A DNA stretch of 58,547 nucleotides, taken from positions 1 through 58,547 of IMG/VR virus record IMGVR_UViG_3300037156_000120; one strand, given 5' to 3'. Numbering within the stretch: position 1 is the first letter of the stretch; every line of letters starts with the position of its first letter. The position numbers and the translations under genes were made by a program. The notes beneath the pieces are model-generated. The model had not been told where the DNA came from, searched no databases, and worked only from the letters and a program-made list of their open reading frames with translations. The stretch is from a virus. Shown here piece by piece: positions 38,257 to 46,921 of this stretch.

Positions 38257-40080
38257 ATGGGATTCAAGAATCGCGATCGTGTATGGGAGAACACTTCGTC
38301 GAGCGCATTGCTCGACTTCGTTCTCGCTGGCGCGATCGGATCGCCTTACGAAGCGTTCAACGCTACCGGCAATTATTCTGACGGCGACACGTTCAAGTAT
38401 TGCGCCTTTGCTGATGCGCAGTGGGAAACAGCCACTGGCACTTACGTCGCCGCAGGCAATAAGGTCACGCGACCAGCCACTGTCGACGAGAATTCTCTCG
38501 GCACCACAGCCAAGATCAACTTCGCGTCGCCGCCGCAGATCTTCGTCACCTTCACCGCGGGCTTTGCGCAGCTGCTGATCGGCAGCGCGACTGGCAGTCT
38601 GCTGACATCGGCTAATGGTGGCCTGCCGTCATGGACGGCGCTCGGCACTGGCGTGCTGACTGCTCTCACCAACACGGCGGGCGCTGCGGGCGGATTTGCT
38701 ACCTACTCATCTCTCGGGACTGCGGCGTTCACTGCGTCGTCTGCTTATGACGTTGCTGGGGCTGCTGCTGCCGTCACGCCTACAACACTCGGCTTGGTCA
38801 TCGGAACGAACACGCAAGCCTATGCGGCGAACCTGACGACCTGGGCCGGGAAAACGCCTTACGCCGGAACCGTCACTGTCACAACTGGTAAGACCGGCAA
38901 CTTTACGAATTCCATTACGATCTCAGGAACTGATAGTTCGACTCTGAATGTCGGGACTGGTGGCACGCTTGGCACGGCTGCCTACACGGCATCGTCTGCC
39001 TATGACGTCGCGGGTGCGGCGGTAACACCCACTACGCTCGGTCTGGTCATCGGAACAAACACGCAAGCCTACAACGCCAATCTGACGGCGATAAACCAGG
39101 CGCTTACCACCACATCAAGTCCGTCATTCACGACTGTCACGGCGGCGCTGACAGGCCACGCATCGCTTGATCTGGCGTTTGCTGGCGGCACGATCAGCGG
39201 CACCGTCACCGGCCCAGACAGCGGGACTTGGACTTCCGGTGGTCTAAACAATGTCGCCAAGCAAAGCGTTATTATCAACGGCGGCTTTACTATAAACCAG
39301 CGCACCTACGTGTCCGCCGCGACTCTCGCCGCAGGTGCTTACGGGCATGATCGCTGGAAGGCGGGAGCGAGTGGCGGCAATTACTCCTTCACCCAACTCA
39401 AGAGTTCGACAGCGATCACCATTGCGACCAGCAAGTCTCTGATCCAAGTTGTCGAGGATGTAGATGTCGTAGGCGGCACATATACGCTGTCATGGACAGG
39501 CACCGCGACGGCACGCTGCACCATCAACAGTGCAACGCCTTCAGGTAACTTCGCCGTCAGTCCAATAACCGTGACTGGGCAGACGGCAGGCACTACGATG
39601 TCTGTAGAGTTTACTGGCGCGAATGCCGCCGGTGGAAGCTCCGTCGCGACGAACGCCGGGACACTCGGCACTGTCAAGCTCGAAACTGGCTCTGTCGCCA
39701 CGCCTTATGTCGAGGATGTTTACTCGGTGCTGTTGGAGAAGTGTCTGCGATATTGTTCGATGTATATCGCGGCTGCAAATACTGGTGTGGTCGGACCAGC
39801 ACCGATAGGTTTTGCAATATCAACGACCATTATCATATTTCGGGGCTCCTATGTAGTCCCTATGCGGACGGTCCCGACACTACTTACATCGGCAGGTTTG
39901 CAAGTGACGGGGAACCTAGGAACCGCGACGCCGTCTTCTATTGTTATAGCGAATGATGCGTCAGGACTGTTGTTTTCTATAAACGCAACGCTTGGCTCGC
40001 CTACGACAGCAGGGGCATCATTCGCTCTAATCGGTACGACAGCTAACTCTGACTATCTGCTACTGACAGCGGAACTTTGA
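38257..40080 (+). CDS. Tail fibre/receptor-binding-like protein (607 aa)
   Basis: Starts MGFKNRDRVWENTSS, the phage fibre N-terminal pattern DRVxETT...GDTxxYAI with WETATGTYVAAGNKVTR. The middle holds two copies of a module (TASSAYDVAGAA ... TPTTLGLVIGTNTQAY; 38720-38838 and 38977-39088). The C-terminal domain runs from INGGFTINQRTYVS through YGHDRWKAG to LEKCLRYCSMY, as in carbohydrate-recognition ends of tail fibres. ATG 38257 preferred over GTG 38194 because it matches the family N-terminus. Probably host adhesion. Confidence 0.75.
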   Translation: MGFKNRDRVWENTSSSALLDFVLAGAIGSPYEAFNATGNYSDGDTFKYCAFADAQWETATGTYVAAGNKVTRPATVDENSLGTTAKINFASPPQIFVTFTAGFAQLLIGSATGSLLTSANGGLPSWTALGTGVLTALTNTAGAAGGFATYSSLGTAAFTASSAYDVAGAAAAVTPTTLGLVIGTNTQAYAANLTTWAGKTPYAGTVTVTTGKTGNFTNSITISGTDSSTLNVGTGGTLGTAAYTASSAYDVAGAAVTPTTLGLVIGTNTQAYNANLTAINQALTTTSSPSFTTVTAALTGHASLDLAFAGGTISGTVTGPDSGTWTSGGLNNVAKQSVIINGGFTINQRTYVSAATLAAGAYGHDRWKAGASGGNYSFTQLKSSTAITIATSKSLIQVVEDVDVVGGTYTLSWTGTATARCTINSATPSGNFAVSPITVTGQTAGTTMSVEFTGANAAGGSSVATNAGTLGTVKLETGSVATPYVEDVYSVLLEKCLRYCSMYIAAANTGVVGPAPIGFAISTTIIIFRGSYVVPMRTVPTLLTSAGLQVTGNLGTATPSSIVIANDASGLLFSINATLGSPTTAGASFALIGTTANSDYLLLTAEL

Positions 40081-40089
40081 GGAAGAAAG

Positions 40090-40350
40090 ATGAGCAGTTA
40101 TCAGTTAATCGAATCAAGTTTCCCACCTTCTGTGCTTCCGACCTCTGTTACAAGAGAATTAGACCGGGCTAGTATCCCTCTTGCACAAGACAATTGCGAT
40201 TGCGTCCAGTTCCTTGCAGACTGGAAAGCTGGCACTAAGGTAACAAACGCGGACGGCTCTCCGGCGCCATACAGCGACGACGCAGTGCGTGCGCTTGGGT
40301 TGGCGCTGGAAACTATCCAAACGCCAACAGTTATTGCGGTTGCGTCCTGA
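40090..40350 (+). CDS. Hypothetical protein, possible fibre accessory (86 aa)
   Basis: RBS GAGGAAGAAAG. The C-terminal half (DCVQFLADWKAGTKVTNADG, PAPYSDDAVRALGL) resembles ends of tail-fibre assembly proteins that list a position and a short acidic tail. It directly follows the fibre gene, which fits a chaperone. Tentative. Confidence 0.5.
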   Translation: MSSYQLIESSFPPSVLPTSVTRELDRASIPLAQDNCDCVQFLADWKAGTKVTNADGSPAPYSDDAVRALGLALETIQTPTVIAVAS

Positions 40351-40466
40351 TGTTCGGGTTTTCCTGCTTTAGCGCTTCGCCGTTCGGGGATACCGGCATA
40401 GTGGTGGGGCCGATAGGCCTCTTCGAAGAATTTTTGTATTTCTGCCGTCATCGCGGCAGGCGATGA
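40350..40466 (+). CDS. Possible 38-aa ORF overlapping by TGATG
   Basis: ATG 40350 shares its A with the previous stop. The product starts MFGFSCFSASPFGDTG, a Phe/Gly/Ser motif seen in small phage and rhizobial peptides. Otherwise the 40351-40581 gap has only a TTGACA (near 40490) without a good -10 and a CTGCCG/CGGCAG hairpin. Confidence 0.35.
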   Translation: MFGFSCFSASPFGDTGIVVGPIGLFEEFLYFCRHRGRR

Positions 40467-40581
40467 AACGTAACGCATTACAAACTTGCGTCTTGACATT
40501 GCTTTGGATTAGATGAAGGCCGATTGATTTGCTTTCGTGCCGTCGTGATGACGCCACAGACCCGTTGATGGAGATCCGCGC

Positions 40582-40947
40582 ATGGCCGTGATCAAGCCTA
40601 CTATTACAGCCGTTGGCCGTGGTGACGGCTCGACGCTTCAAGCCATCTGGACGCCGGTAACCGAGGCGGATTCGTGCGCCGCGATCAGCTACCCAGAGTG
40701 TAGCGACAAATCCATCCAGGCCATCGGCACGTTCGGCGGCAGTTCGGTTGCCCTTAACGGCAGCAATTACGGCACCACTTACGCCGCTCTGCGAGATCCT
40801 GGCGGCACCACGATCGCCTTGTCATCGGCCGGCATCAAGGCCGTGCTGGAAAACACCACAGCGATCCAGCCGTCGATAACTGGTGGCACCAACCAATCCC
40901 TCACCATCGCGATGCTTCTCCACCTCACTAACCCCTTGAGGCAATAA
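40582..40947 (+). CDS. Virion structural protein, decoration-like (121 aa)
   Basis: Compact beta-rich protein. ATG after GGAGATCCGCGC. QAIWTPVTEADSCAAISYPECSDKS and SIQAIGTFGGSSVALNGSNYG match a conserved phage structural family (one-domain beta-sandwich: FGTFGG-xV-xxGSN-DG-xW-xL-DP-G). Likely a capsid or appendage component. Confidence 0.7.
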   Translation: MAVIKPTITAVGRGDGSTLQAIWTPVTEADSCAAISYPECSDKSIQAIGTFGGSSVALNGSNYGTTYAALRDPGGTTIALSSAGIKAVLENTTAIQPSITGGTNQSLTIAMLLHLTNPLRQ

Positions 40948-40949
40948 CC

Positions 40950-41498
40950 ATGTCGAACTTAACTGATGCCGCAGACGTAGCCCTTCAGCTTGGTGACAGG
41001 CTCCAGGCGTTTGTCACCGTGGCGAATGCCCTGAAGACCCTTGGCTCCATCGACACCGCCACTGCCGAGCGTAAGCAGGGTCTGATCGATGCTGTTGCCG
41101 CCCATCAAGCCATGCTGGCGCAGATCACGGTGGCGCAAGCCGATCTTGATACCGTCGAGGCAACGAATGCCGCAAACATTCAGGACGCCAAAAACAAAAT
41201 TGCTGATCTGCAGGCTGAAGCTGAAAAAGAAGCCGACGACGTTCGCGCCAAGGCCGCGCAGGACGCGGCCACCATGCTTGCCAATGCCCAAGAAGAACAC
41301 AACATCGCCATGGCCAGTTATAAGGAGAGAATTGCTGCCGCGTCCGCGCAACTCGTGAACGCCAACAGCGCCCTTGCACAAGCGCAAAGCGACCGCGCCG
41401 CCGCCCAGACGGATCTCGCTGCCTTGCAGACGCAGCGCGATGATATCGCAAAGCAGATCGACGACCTCAAAGCCGCCGCCCGTAATGTTTTGGCATAG
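40950..41498 (+). CDS. Coiled-coil structural protein (182 aa)
   Basis: Almost entirely heptad-rich alpha helix (about 40-175), Ala/Gln/Lys/Asp-rich, e.g. LQAEAEKEADDVRAKAAQ and QTDLAALQTQRDDIAKQIDD. Likely an oligomeric stalk or assembly factor. RBS GAGGCAATAACC. No family recognised. Confidence 0.65.
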   Translation: MSNLTDAADVALQLGDRLQAFVTVANALKTLGSIDTATAERKQGLIDAVAAHQAMLAQITVAQADLDTVEATNAANIQDAKNKIADLQAEAEKEADDVRAKAAQDAATMLANAQEEHNIAMASYKERIAAASAQLVNANSALAQAQSDRAAAQTDLAALQTQRDDIAKQIDDLKAAARNVLA

Positions 41499-41507
41499 GA
41501 GATCACG

Positions 41508-41912
41508 ATGAGCATATTTCCGGCCTTTAATTCGACAGTGAAGCCGCTTAGTGCCCGCATTCTCGCGGCCTGGGATCGCTGGCTCACCGACCCGGTGACG
41601 GGCGCAATCGTCGGTGTGAAGAATCCGAACGCCAACGGCGCCGATGCGCGCTTCATTCCCGTCGATCTTACGGCAGACCAGATCGCCGCGCCGACCGCGG
41701 CCATGCTCGCGGATATCGACGCCACCTATCGCCTGAATGTCGCGCCCTACACAAGATATCAATCGGACGGCACGAATTTAGTTCTGGCGGGCGGCAGCAC
41801 GGCAGACGTGATCGTTCCGGCTGGCTACAGCGTCATGTACTACGCGCCTCTCACGATCACGCAGCAGCTTGTCGTTCAGGGACAGGTCACTGTGCAGAAT
41901 CTCCCGGCATAA
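41508..41912 (+). CDS. Virion structural protein (134 aa)
   Basis: TAGGAG upstream of ATG. MSIFPAFNSTVKPLSARIL, then a beta-rich part ending VMYYAPLTITQQLVVQGQVTVQ. Part of the appendage block; probably a small adaptor or fibre base. No family recognised. Confidence 0.6.
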   Translation: MSIFPAFNSTVKPLSARILAAWDRWLTDPVTGAIVGVKNPNANGADARFIPVDLTADQIAAPTAAMLADIDATYRLNVAPYTRYQSDGTNLVLAGGSTADVIVPAGYSVMYYAPLTITQQLVVQGQVTVQNLPA

Positions 41913-41951
41913 ACATCACCCCATCACCCCAACACAAAGGATTCCAATCCC

Positions 41952-43499
41952 ATGGCTTCAACTGCATCCGCGATTATCACTCCGAATGCCCTCAAAGGTC
42001 AGCCGGGCTCTGCTGATGCTGGCGGCGCGATGGCTGTTACTGGCGGCGTCGGTGGCGCAACCAACAATGCTGGCGGCGCGACGTCGCTGACCGGCGGCGC
42101 GGGCGCCGGTACCGGCGCTGGTGGCGCGTCAACCGTCACTGGCGGTGCGAGCGGAGCAGGCGCCACTGGCGCAGGCGGTGCCGCGACGATCACGGGCGGC
42201 GCTGCTGCTTCCACCAATGATGTCGGCGGCGTCGCATCGCTGGTCGGCGGCGCGGGCAACGGCACGGGCAACGGCGCTGCTGCCGTGATTGCTGGCGGTG
42301 TCGGCGGTGCGACTTCAGGTATCGGTGGCGCTGTCACAGCCACGGGCGGCACAGGTGGAACGTCGGCGGGCGCTGGCGGCGCCGTCACGCTTCTGGGCGG
42401 CACGGCAACGGCTGCCGCGACTGCGGGCGGCGCGGTGTCGATGACAGGCGGAACGTCCACAACTTCCGCAGCTGGCGCGACCGCAAGAGTGGCCGGTGGC
42501 GTCGGCGGAACGACCGGTGCAGGCGGCGCGGTTACGGTTGTCGGCGGCGTCGGTGGCTCAACTTCCGGAGCAGGCGGCGCGGTAAACGTTACGGGCGGCG
42601 CCTCTGCCGCCACGGCTGGCACGGGCGGTGCAGTTACGATCGTTGCCGGTGTCGGCACGACTACGGGCGCTGGCGGCGCGGTTTCCGTAACGACCGGCGC
42701 GGGCGGCACGTCCGGCCTGTCCGGCACGATGACGCTGGCGACTGGCGCGGGCGGCACGACTTCCGCTTCCGGCGCGATCACCATCCAATCCGGCGCGGTC
42801 ACCGCGGGCGCGGGCGCGGCTTCGGGCGCCATCACCATCACGTCGGCGGCTGGCGCGACCGGCACGACCGGCACGGCGGGCGGCGCGTCTGGCGCACTCA
42901 CCATCGGCAGCAATGCTGGCGGCACGTCCGGCACGTCGACCGGCGGCGCGGGCGGTGCCCTCGCACTCTCGACCGGAGCGGGTGGCGCGGTTGTCACCTC
43001 GACCGGCACGGGCGGAGCGGGCGGTGCTCTCTCCATCGTGGCTGGCGCAGGCGGCGGCACCAATGCCGTGGTCGGCGGCGCGGGCGGCAACGTCACCATC
43101 ACGGCGGGCGCTGGCGCAACCGGCTCAACCACTGGCGGCGCGGCTGGCACGGTCGTCATCACGGCGGGCGCGGCTGGTTCCGGCAGCAACGTCAACGGCG
43201 GCAATATCGACTTGGTGCCTGGCGCTGTCAGCGCCACGGCGCTCAATGGTCATGTCCGCATCGCGCCTTCCGTCGCGACAGCTTCTGGCGGTGTCTCGGC
43301 TGGCACCATCGCGTCGCGCCTCGGTTTGCTGTTCGGCTCGACGGCTGGCTTCGGCATCTACGCTGGTACCGGCACGCCGACGCTCACCGCTGCGCAGGGT
43401 TCGCTCTATCTCAATGCTGCGGGCTCAAGCACCAGCACACGTTTATACGTAAATTCGGACGGCGGAACTACCTGGGTAGCGATGACGTCCGCGTCGTAA
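41952..43499 (+). CDS. Gly-rich repetitive fibre protein, beta-solenoid-like (515 aa)
   Basis: Residues 15-430 are a near-periodic array of GG(A)x(V/I/L)x(G)G units, about 15-18 residues each, with Gly, Ala, Thr and Val making up most of the sequence (e.g. GGAVTVVGGVGGSTSGAG). No charged or aromatic residues occur for long stretches. The C-terminal 70 residues contain FGIYAGTGTPTLTAAQGSLYLNA and STRLYVNSDGGTTWVAM, a known phage-fibre cap. Probably a stacked beta or polyglycine-II-like shaft with a terminal cap. A strong terminator follows. Confidence 0.7.
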   Translation: MASTASAIITPNALKGQPGSADAGGAMAVTGGVGGATNNAGGATSLTGGAGAGTGAGGASTVTGGASGAGATGAGGAATITGGAAASTNDVGGVASLVGGAGNGTGNGAAAVIAGGVGGATSGIGGAVTATGGTGGTSAGAGGAVTLLGGTATAAATAGGAVSMTGGTSTTSAAGATARVAGGVGGTTGAGGAVTVVGGVGGSTSGAGGAVNVTGGASAATAGTGGAVTIVAGVGTTTGAGGAVSVTTGAGGTSGLSGTMTLATGAGGTTSASGAITIQSGAVTAGAGAASGAITITSAAGATGTTGTAGGASGALTIGSNAGGTSGTSTGGAGGALALSTGAGGAVVTSTGTGGAGGALSIVAGAGGGTNAVVGGAGGNVTITAGAGATGSTTGGAAGTVVITAGAAGSGSNVNGGNIDLVPGAVSATALNGHVRIAPSVATASGGVSAGTIASRLGLLFGSTAGFGIYAGTGTPTLTAAQGSLYLNAAGSSTSTRLYVNSDGGTTWVAMTSAS

Positions 43500-43512
43500 T
43501 CTGAAAACCGCG

Positions 43513-43534
43513 CCGGGGCGGCTCCCCGGTTTTT
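43513..43534 (+). terminator. Intrinsic terminator after the Gly-rich fibre
   Basis: Stem CCGGGG / CCCCGG with loop CGGCT and TTTTT directly after. Separates the fibre/appendage block from the portal-capsid block. Confidence 0.85.
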
Positions 43535-43554
43535 ACTTCTTGAGGACCGCAAGA

Positions 43555-44034
43555 ATGACAATGAAACTTAAAGTTCAGCACATAATGGATGCGACGCTAA
43601 TCTTGTCGCAGATCATCCGCGAAGACAGGCCGATGCCGCAGAAGGGCAAGTATCGTCTTGCTCGCATGCATCCCAAGCTCAATGCCGAGTTCATGATCAT
43701 CAATACCAGGCGCGATGAGATGATCACGGCCTACAACCACCACGGGATGATTCCGAATCCGGAGAACAATCTGACCGACGAGGCGCGCGAAGCCATGGTC
43801 GCTGCTGGTCATCTCGACAAGCTGCCGCCCAAGGAAATCGAGGATCCGCAATTCTCGGTGCCCGCCGATAAGCTCGCCGAATTCCAGGCCGCGTGGAAGG
43901 AAATCGCCGAGTCGGAAATCGAAGTCGACGTGCAGCCGTTGCCGCTCGACCAGATCGTCTTCCCCGGCGATCTCGACAACGGCAGCATCACTGCTCATGA
44001 GTTCATTATTCTCGGTGATTTGGTAGTCGAATGA
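43555..44034 (+). CDS. Conserved hypothetical upstream of portal (159 aa)
   Basis: ATG 43555 (TGAGGA upstream); ATG 43561 and TTG 43540 also possible. MKLKVQHIMDATLILSQII and LARMHPKLNAEFMIINTRRDEMI suggest a helical protein; FSVPADKLAEFQAAWKEIAE near the end. It overlaps the portal gene by ATGA. This position suggests a head-assembly partner. Function unknown. Confidence 0.7.
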   Translation: MTMKLKVQHIMDATLILSQIIREDRPMPQKGKYRLARMHPKLNAEFMIINTRRDEMITAYNHHGMIPNPENNLTDEAREAMVAAGHLDKLPPKEIEDPQFSVPADKLAEFQAAWKEIAESEIEVDVQPLPLDQIVFPGDLDNGSITAHEFIILGDLVVE

Positions 44035-46652
44035 GTCTAGCCAAAGATGATCTCGCTGGTCTTCCGGACGATGTCCGAGACCTGATACGTCCCCATCTGG
44101 ATCCCGCTGCGGATACACTGGAGTCGATCAGTCTTGCCATTTCGCAAAAGCGCGATGATGCCAAGACAGCGAGATTATCTTCTGGCATCGAAGCCATATG
44201 GGAGGAGTGCGAAGAGGCCTACATCGGCGTCGACGCAGCCAACCGCGGTGAGTTCGGCACCGGCACCTGGGCGAAGCCCATGAGCTCTGACGGCCCGGTC
44301 ACCACCAAGACCGCGCCGCAGGCTACCGATCACAAGTCCACCGTCTTCCTTCGCCTGACTGCACGTTACGTCGACGCTGGCACGGCGAAACTGGCCGAGA
44401 TCCTGCTGCCCGCCAACGACAAGGCCTTCTCGATCACCGAGACGCCGCTGCCTGATCTGATCAAGGCGAAAGATGATCACTCTCAAGTGATGAGTGACGA
44501 AGGAATTCCGCTGACGCGGCCCGCGAAGCCGGGCGAAGTGCCCGCTGCAACGCCGCCGCCCGGCTCGCCGATGATGGCTCCCGCGCCATCAACCTCCGGG
44601 CCGGTTGCCCCAGTCGCAGGATCCTCTCCGCCTGCGGCTGTTGGTGCGACGCCTGCCACTGCCCCAGCTGGAGCGGTCCAGGCTGGGGCAGTTGGCCCGA
44701 CGCCAGCGCCGCGCGTACCGCTCACCGTGTCGGATCTCGCGAATGAGAACCTCGAGCTTGCGCGCAAGAAGGCCAAGATGGCCGAGACGCGCATCTACGA
44801 CTGGATGGTTAAGTCGCGTTACACGACGGAAATGCGCAAGGTCATCTTCGATGCCGCGAAGCTCGGTTCCGGCGTCGTCAAGGGCCCGTTTCCGAAAGCG
44901 TCGCGCGGCATCGCTGTCAACAAGGCGAAGGACGGCGGCGTCGACATCGAGATCAAGGATGACGTCAAGCCCGGCTACAAGCGGGTCGATCTCAATAACG
45001 CATTCCCCGACCCCTCGTGCGGCGAAGATATTCACGATGGCGATTATTTCTTCGAGCGCGATTACCTGTCCGCGCGTCAGGTGCGTAAGCTCAAGAAGCT
45101 CGCCGGTTACGTCGGATCCCAGATCGACAAGGTGCTCACCGAGGGCCCGCAGATCGCGACCACGTCGCAGACCGCGCCCTCGAAACTCGATGATCAGACG
45201 CTGAAGAAAGGCCGCTTCGAGGTCTGGTATTACTACGGCATGCTGACGCGCGACGAGCTCAATTGTGTCTCGACGGCGAGCGGCAAAGCTCTCACCAAGG
45301 ACGACGTGCCGGAAGACAAGCAACAGGTCTACGCGATCTGCACCATGATCAATTCAACGGTCGTGCGCGCGACGATCAATCCGCTCGACAGCGGCGAATT
45401 CCCTTATCACATTATGTGCTGGCAGCGCCGCGCCGGTTACTGGGCAGGCATCGGTGTCGCCGAGCAGCTTCGCGCGCCGCAGCGCATGCTCAACGCCGCG
45501 ACCCGCGCGATGCTCAACAACGCAGGCAAATCCGCTGGTAGTCAGATCGTCCTCGATCAAGGTGCTATCACACCAGCCGACGGCAACTTCACGATCACGC
45601 CGGACAAGATTTGGTACAAGTCCGGCGACAGCATGGGTCAGGATGTCAACGAGGCGTTTGCGATCCACGAAATTCCGAACGTCACCGATCAGATGCTCAA
45701 GATCATCGACTTCGCGCTGAAGCAGGCCGAAGAGGTGACATCAATTCCGCTGGTAACGCAGGGCCAGTCCGGCGCCACGACGCCGGAAACTTTCGGCGCG
45801 ACCCAGCTGCAGGACAACAACGCCAACCAGTTGCTTCGGAATATCGGATGGTCGTTTGATGACAGCGTCACCGAGCCGTTGGTGCGCCAGTCTTACGAAT
45901 ATCTGCTGCTGGATCCGGATGTGCCCGAGGAGGAGAAGGGCGATTTCGTTATCAACGCGCATGGCTCGATCGCGCTGGTCGAGCGTGCGATCCAGAACCA
46001 GACGCTCGCCCAGTTGCTGCCTGTTTCGCTCAATCCTGCTTACGGCATTGACCCGAAGCGCTGCGCCAAGGAATTCTTGAAGTCCAAGAGCTTCAATCCG
46101 GTGGATCTCAATTATACCAACGAAGAGCTGGCCGACATGGCCAAGAACCAACCGCAGCCAATCCCGGTTCAGGTCGCCAACATCAACGCCAGCGTGGTGC
46201 GCGATGGTCTTGTGGCGAAACAGAGCGCCGCCGATCAGACCGTGCAGCATGAGCAGGCATTGCACGAAGCCGAGCAGGCGCTCGCTGGTCAGGATACGCA
46301 GAACGACACCGCGAGAATCGCAGCCGAACAGCAGCGCACCCAGACCGAAGCTACGGTACGCCTGCATGAAATCCAGATGAAGCGCGATGTTGCGATCATG
46401 GATTACGCCAATCGCATGAACATCAGCCTTGCCCAGGCGAAGAAGGATTTGGCGAAGACGGCCATGACGCTGCAGGCGCAGCGCGATCTGAACGCTGCCG
46501 ATAATGCCGTGGATCTTCACAAACACCACAATCCGTCGCCGGTTGATGGTAGCAGCAAGAAGCAACCCACGCACATCATTCCGAGCAATGCCGCCAAACC
46601 GCTGGCGCAGACACCGGGCCGCGCTCCTAACGGGCGGGCATTTGAACAATGA
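44031..46652 (+). CDS. Portal protein (873 aa)
   Basis: Head-tail connector and DNA entry channel. Large podovirus-type portal: N-terminal helical part with WEECEEAYIG and TVFLRLTARYVDAGTAKLAE; an unusual Pro/Ala-rich insert at about residues 163-235; wing/stem region with KVIFDAAKLGSGVVKGP, WYYYGMLTRDELN and MCWQRRAGYWAGIGVAEQL; C-terminal Gln/Ala-rich helical barrel and a His-rich end. It starts within the ATGA of the upstream gene and is followed by scaffold and capsid genes. Confidence 0.88.
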   Translation: MSLAKDDLAGLPDDVRDLIRPHLDPAADTLESISLAISQKRDDAKTARLSSGIEAIWEECEEAYIGVDAANRGEFGTGTWAKPMSSDGPVTTKTAPQATDHKSTVFLRLTARYVDAGTAKLAEILLPANDKAFSITETPLPDLIKAKDDHSQVMSDEGIPLTRPAKPGEVPAATPPPGSPMMAPAPSTSGPVAPVAGSSPPAAVGATPATAPAGAVQAGAVGPTPAPRVPLTVSDLANENLELARKKAKMAETRIYDWMVKSRYTTEMRKVIFDAAKLGSGVVKGPFPKASRGIAVNKAKDGGVDIEIKDDVKPGYKRVDLNNAFPDPSCGEDIHDGDYFFERDYLSARQVRKLKKLAGYVGSQIDKVLTEGPQIATTSQTAPSKLDDQTLKKGRFEVWYYYGMLTRDELNCVSTASGKALTKDDVPEDKQQVYAICTMINSTVVRATINPLDSGEFPYHIMCWQRRAGYWAGIGVAEQLRAPQRMLNAATRAMLNNAGKSAGSQIVLDQGAITPADGNFTITPDKIWYKSGDSMGQDVNEAFAIHEIPNVTDQMLKIIDFALKQAEEVTSIPLVTQGQSGATTPETFGATQLQDNNANQLLRNIGWSFDDSVTEPLVRQSYEYLLLDPDVPEEEKGDFVINAHGSIALVERAIQNQTLAQLLPVSLNPAYGIDPKRCAKEFLKSKSFNPVDLNYTNEELADMAKNQPQPIPVQVANINASVVRDGLVAKQSAADQTVQHEQALHEAEQALAGQDTQNDTARIAAEQQRTQTEATVRLHEIQMKRDVAIMDYANRMNISLAQAKKDLAKTAMTLQAQRDLNAADNAVDLHKHHNPSPVDGSSKKQPTHIIPSNAAKPLAQTPGRAPNGRAFEQ

Positions 46653-46870
46653 GCAACGACAAGGTGCCCTTCATTCTTACGTCCGGCGATAAGGTCAGCC
46701 CGACATGGCAGAAGCTCTGCGAGCATTTGGAAAATAAGCTCAAGGATCTTCGTGGCAAGAATGATGACTCGAAGCTCGACGCAATTCAGACCGCAGCACT
46801 TCGCGGTCAAATCCAGACTCTCAAGTCGCTTTTGCAACTTGGAGACATATCGCCGGTCATTCCCGACTGA
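46649..46870 (+). CDS. Small protein after portal (73 aa)
   Basis: ATGA overlap with portal. MSNDKVPFILTSGDKVSPTWQKL, then helix KLDAIQTAALRGQIQTLKSLL. A short conserved-looking protein between portal and scaffold in this phage type. Function unknown. Confidence 0.7.
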   Translation: MSNDKVPFILTSGDKVSPTWQKLCEHLENKLKDLRGKNDDSKLDAIQTAALRGQIQTLKSLLQLGDISPVIPD

Positions 46871-46921
46871 CGGTTAAACAGGTGCCAGTGACGGAAACGC
46901 CGCTGGTCTTAGGAGTTTGAA

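Noticed and set aside
40486-40520. Possible plus-strand promoter (TTGACA near 40490)
   Set aside because: No acceptable -10 at 16-18 bp; not called as a feature.
41999-43246. 415-codon open frame on the minus strand, Pro/Val/Ala-rich
   Set aside because: It is the shadow of the Gly-rich repeat gene: GGC/GCG-type codons read backwards give Pro/Ala and no stops. No RBS, wrong strand for the late region.
45741-46649. 302-codon minus-strand frame
   Set aside because: Shadow of the portal gene; late region is transcribed rightward.
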